A stretch of DNA of 5,441 bases from Aquificaceae bacterium (GTDB lineage Bacteria > Aquificota > Aquificia > Aquificales > Aquificaceae): NCBI GenBank assembly GCA_025057245.1, contig JANWYC010000075.1, positions 243 to 5,683 on the forward strand. The letters are read 5' to 3'. Under the pieces are notes generated by a model. That model was not told the DNA's origin. It did no database searches and saw only the letters and a list, made by a program, of their open reading frames with translations. A program made the position numbers and the translations under genes. Below are positions 5,407 to 5,441 of this stretch, piece after piece (position 1 is the first letter of the stretch; each line of letters starts with the position of its first letter).

Positions 5407-5417
5407 TTTATAGTAAA
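5407..5417 (-). promoter_or_regulatory. Promoter -10-like box of the M29-Crp/Fnr operon
   Basis: On the minus strand TTTACTATAAA shares the 9-mer TACTATAAA with the boxes before dnaX and gspE. The predicted transcription start is about 5400-5404, leaving room for the GGAG site. The surrounding sequence is A/T-rich. No convincing -35 is visible, and only 24 nt of sequence remain upstream in the window. Confidence 0.55.
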
Positions 5418-5441
5418 AAACAATTTTTGCATACATTCTAA

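Overview
The window looks like a piece of a thermophilic bacterial chromosome, most likely from the Aquificales (Hydrogenobacter/Thermocrinis type). This is inferred from the protein sequences, the heavy use of AGA/AGG for arginine and ATA for isoleucine, the Lys/Glu-rich proteins and the tight gene overlaps; no rRNA or other taxonomic marker is present. I see no tRNA, CRISPR array, transposase or phage gene.

Layout. Positions 1-199 hold no gene. They contain a G-run-rich block (11-48), a small hairpin (106-125) and a promoter-like box directly against the first start codon. Positions 200-1868 form a two-gene plus-strand operon: dnaX (clamp-loader subunit of DNA polymerase III) overlapped by 47 nt by a small DUF4911-like gene. 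Positions 1869-2069 are a non-coding gap with copy 1 of a repeat, ending in a T6 run. Positions 2070-3482 encode a GspE/PilB-type secretion or pilus assembly ATPase. Positions 3483-3633 lie between convergent genes and hold repeat copy 2, which folds into the best terminator candidate of the window. Positions 4311-5387 and 3634-4353 form a minus-strand operon: an M29-family metallopeptidase-like gene followed, with a 43-nt overlap, by a Crp/Fnr-family regulator without the cysteines of an oxygen-sensing FNR.

How the genes relate. The three transcription units are functionally unrelated (replication, secretion/pili, and a hydrolase with a regulator). They share a control feature: the 9-mer TACTATAAA lies upstream of all three leading genes. 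For dnaX and gspE it is so close to the ATG that the mRNAs are probably leaderless. The minus-strand operon has a short leader with a Shine-Dalgarno site. Within each operon the downstream gene has a good ribosome-binding site embedded in the upstream gene, so translational coupling is likely.

The most interesting non-coding signal is a 52-nt element present twice in opposite orientation, after the dnaX operon and after the Crp/Fnr operon. The copies align without gaps at 36 of 52 positions, with perfect blocks of 11 and 9 nt at fixed spacing and a T-run at the same end. I did not find a convincing new multi-gene system here; the coding content is mostly conserved housekeeping.
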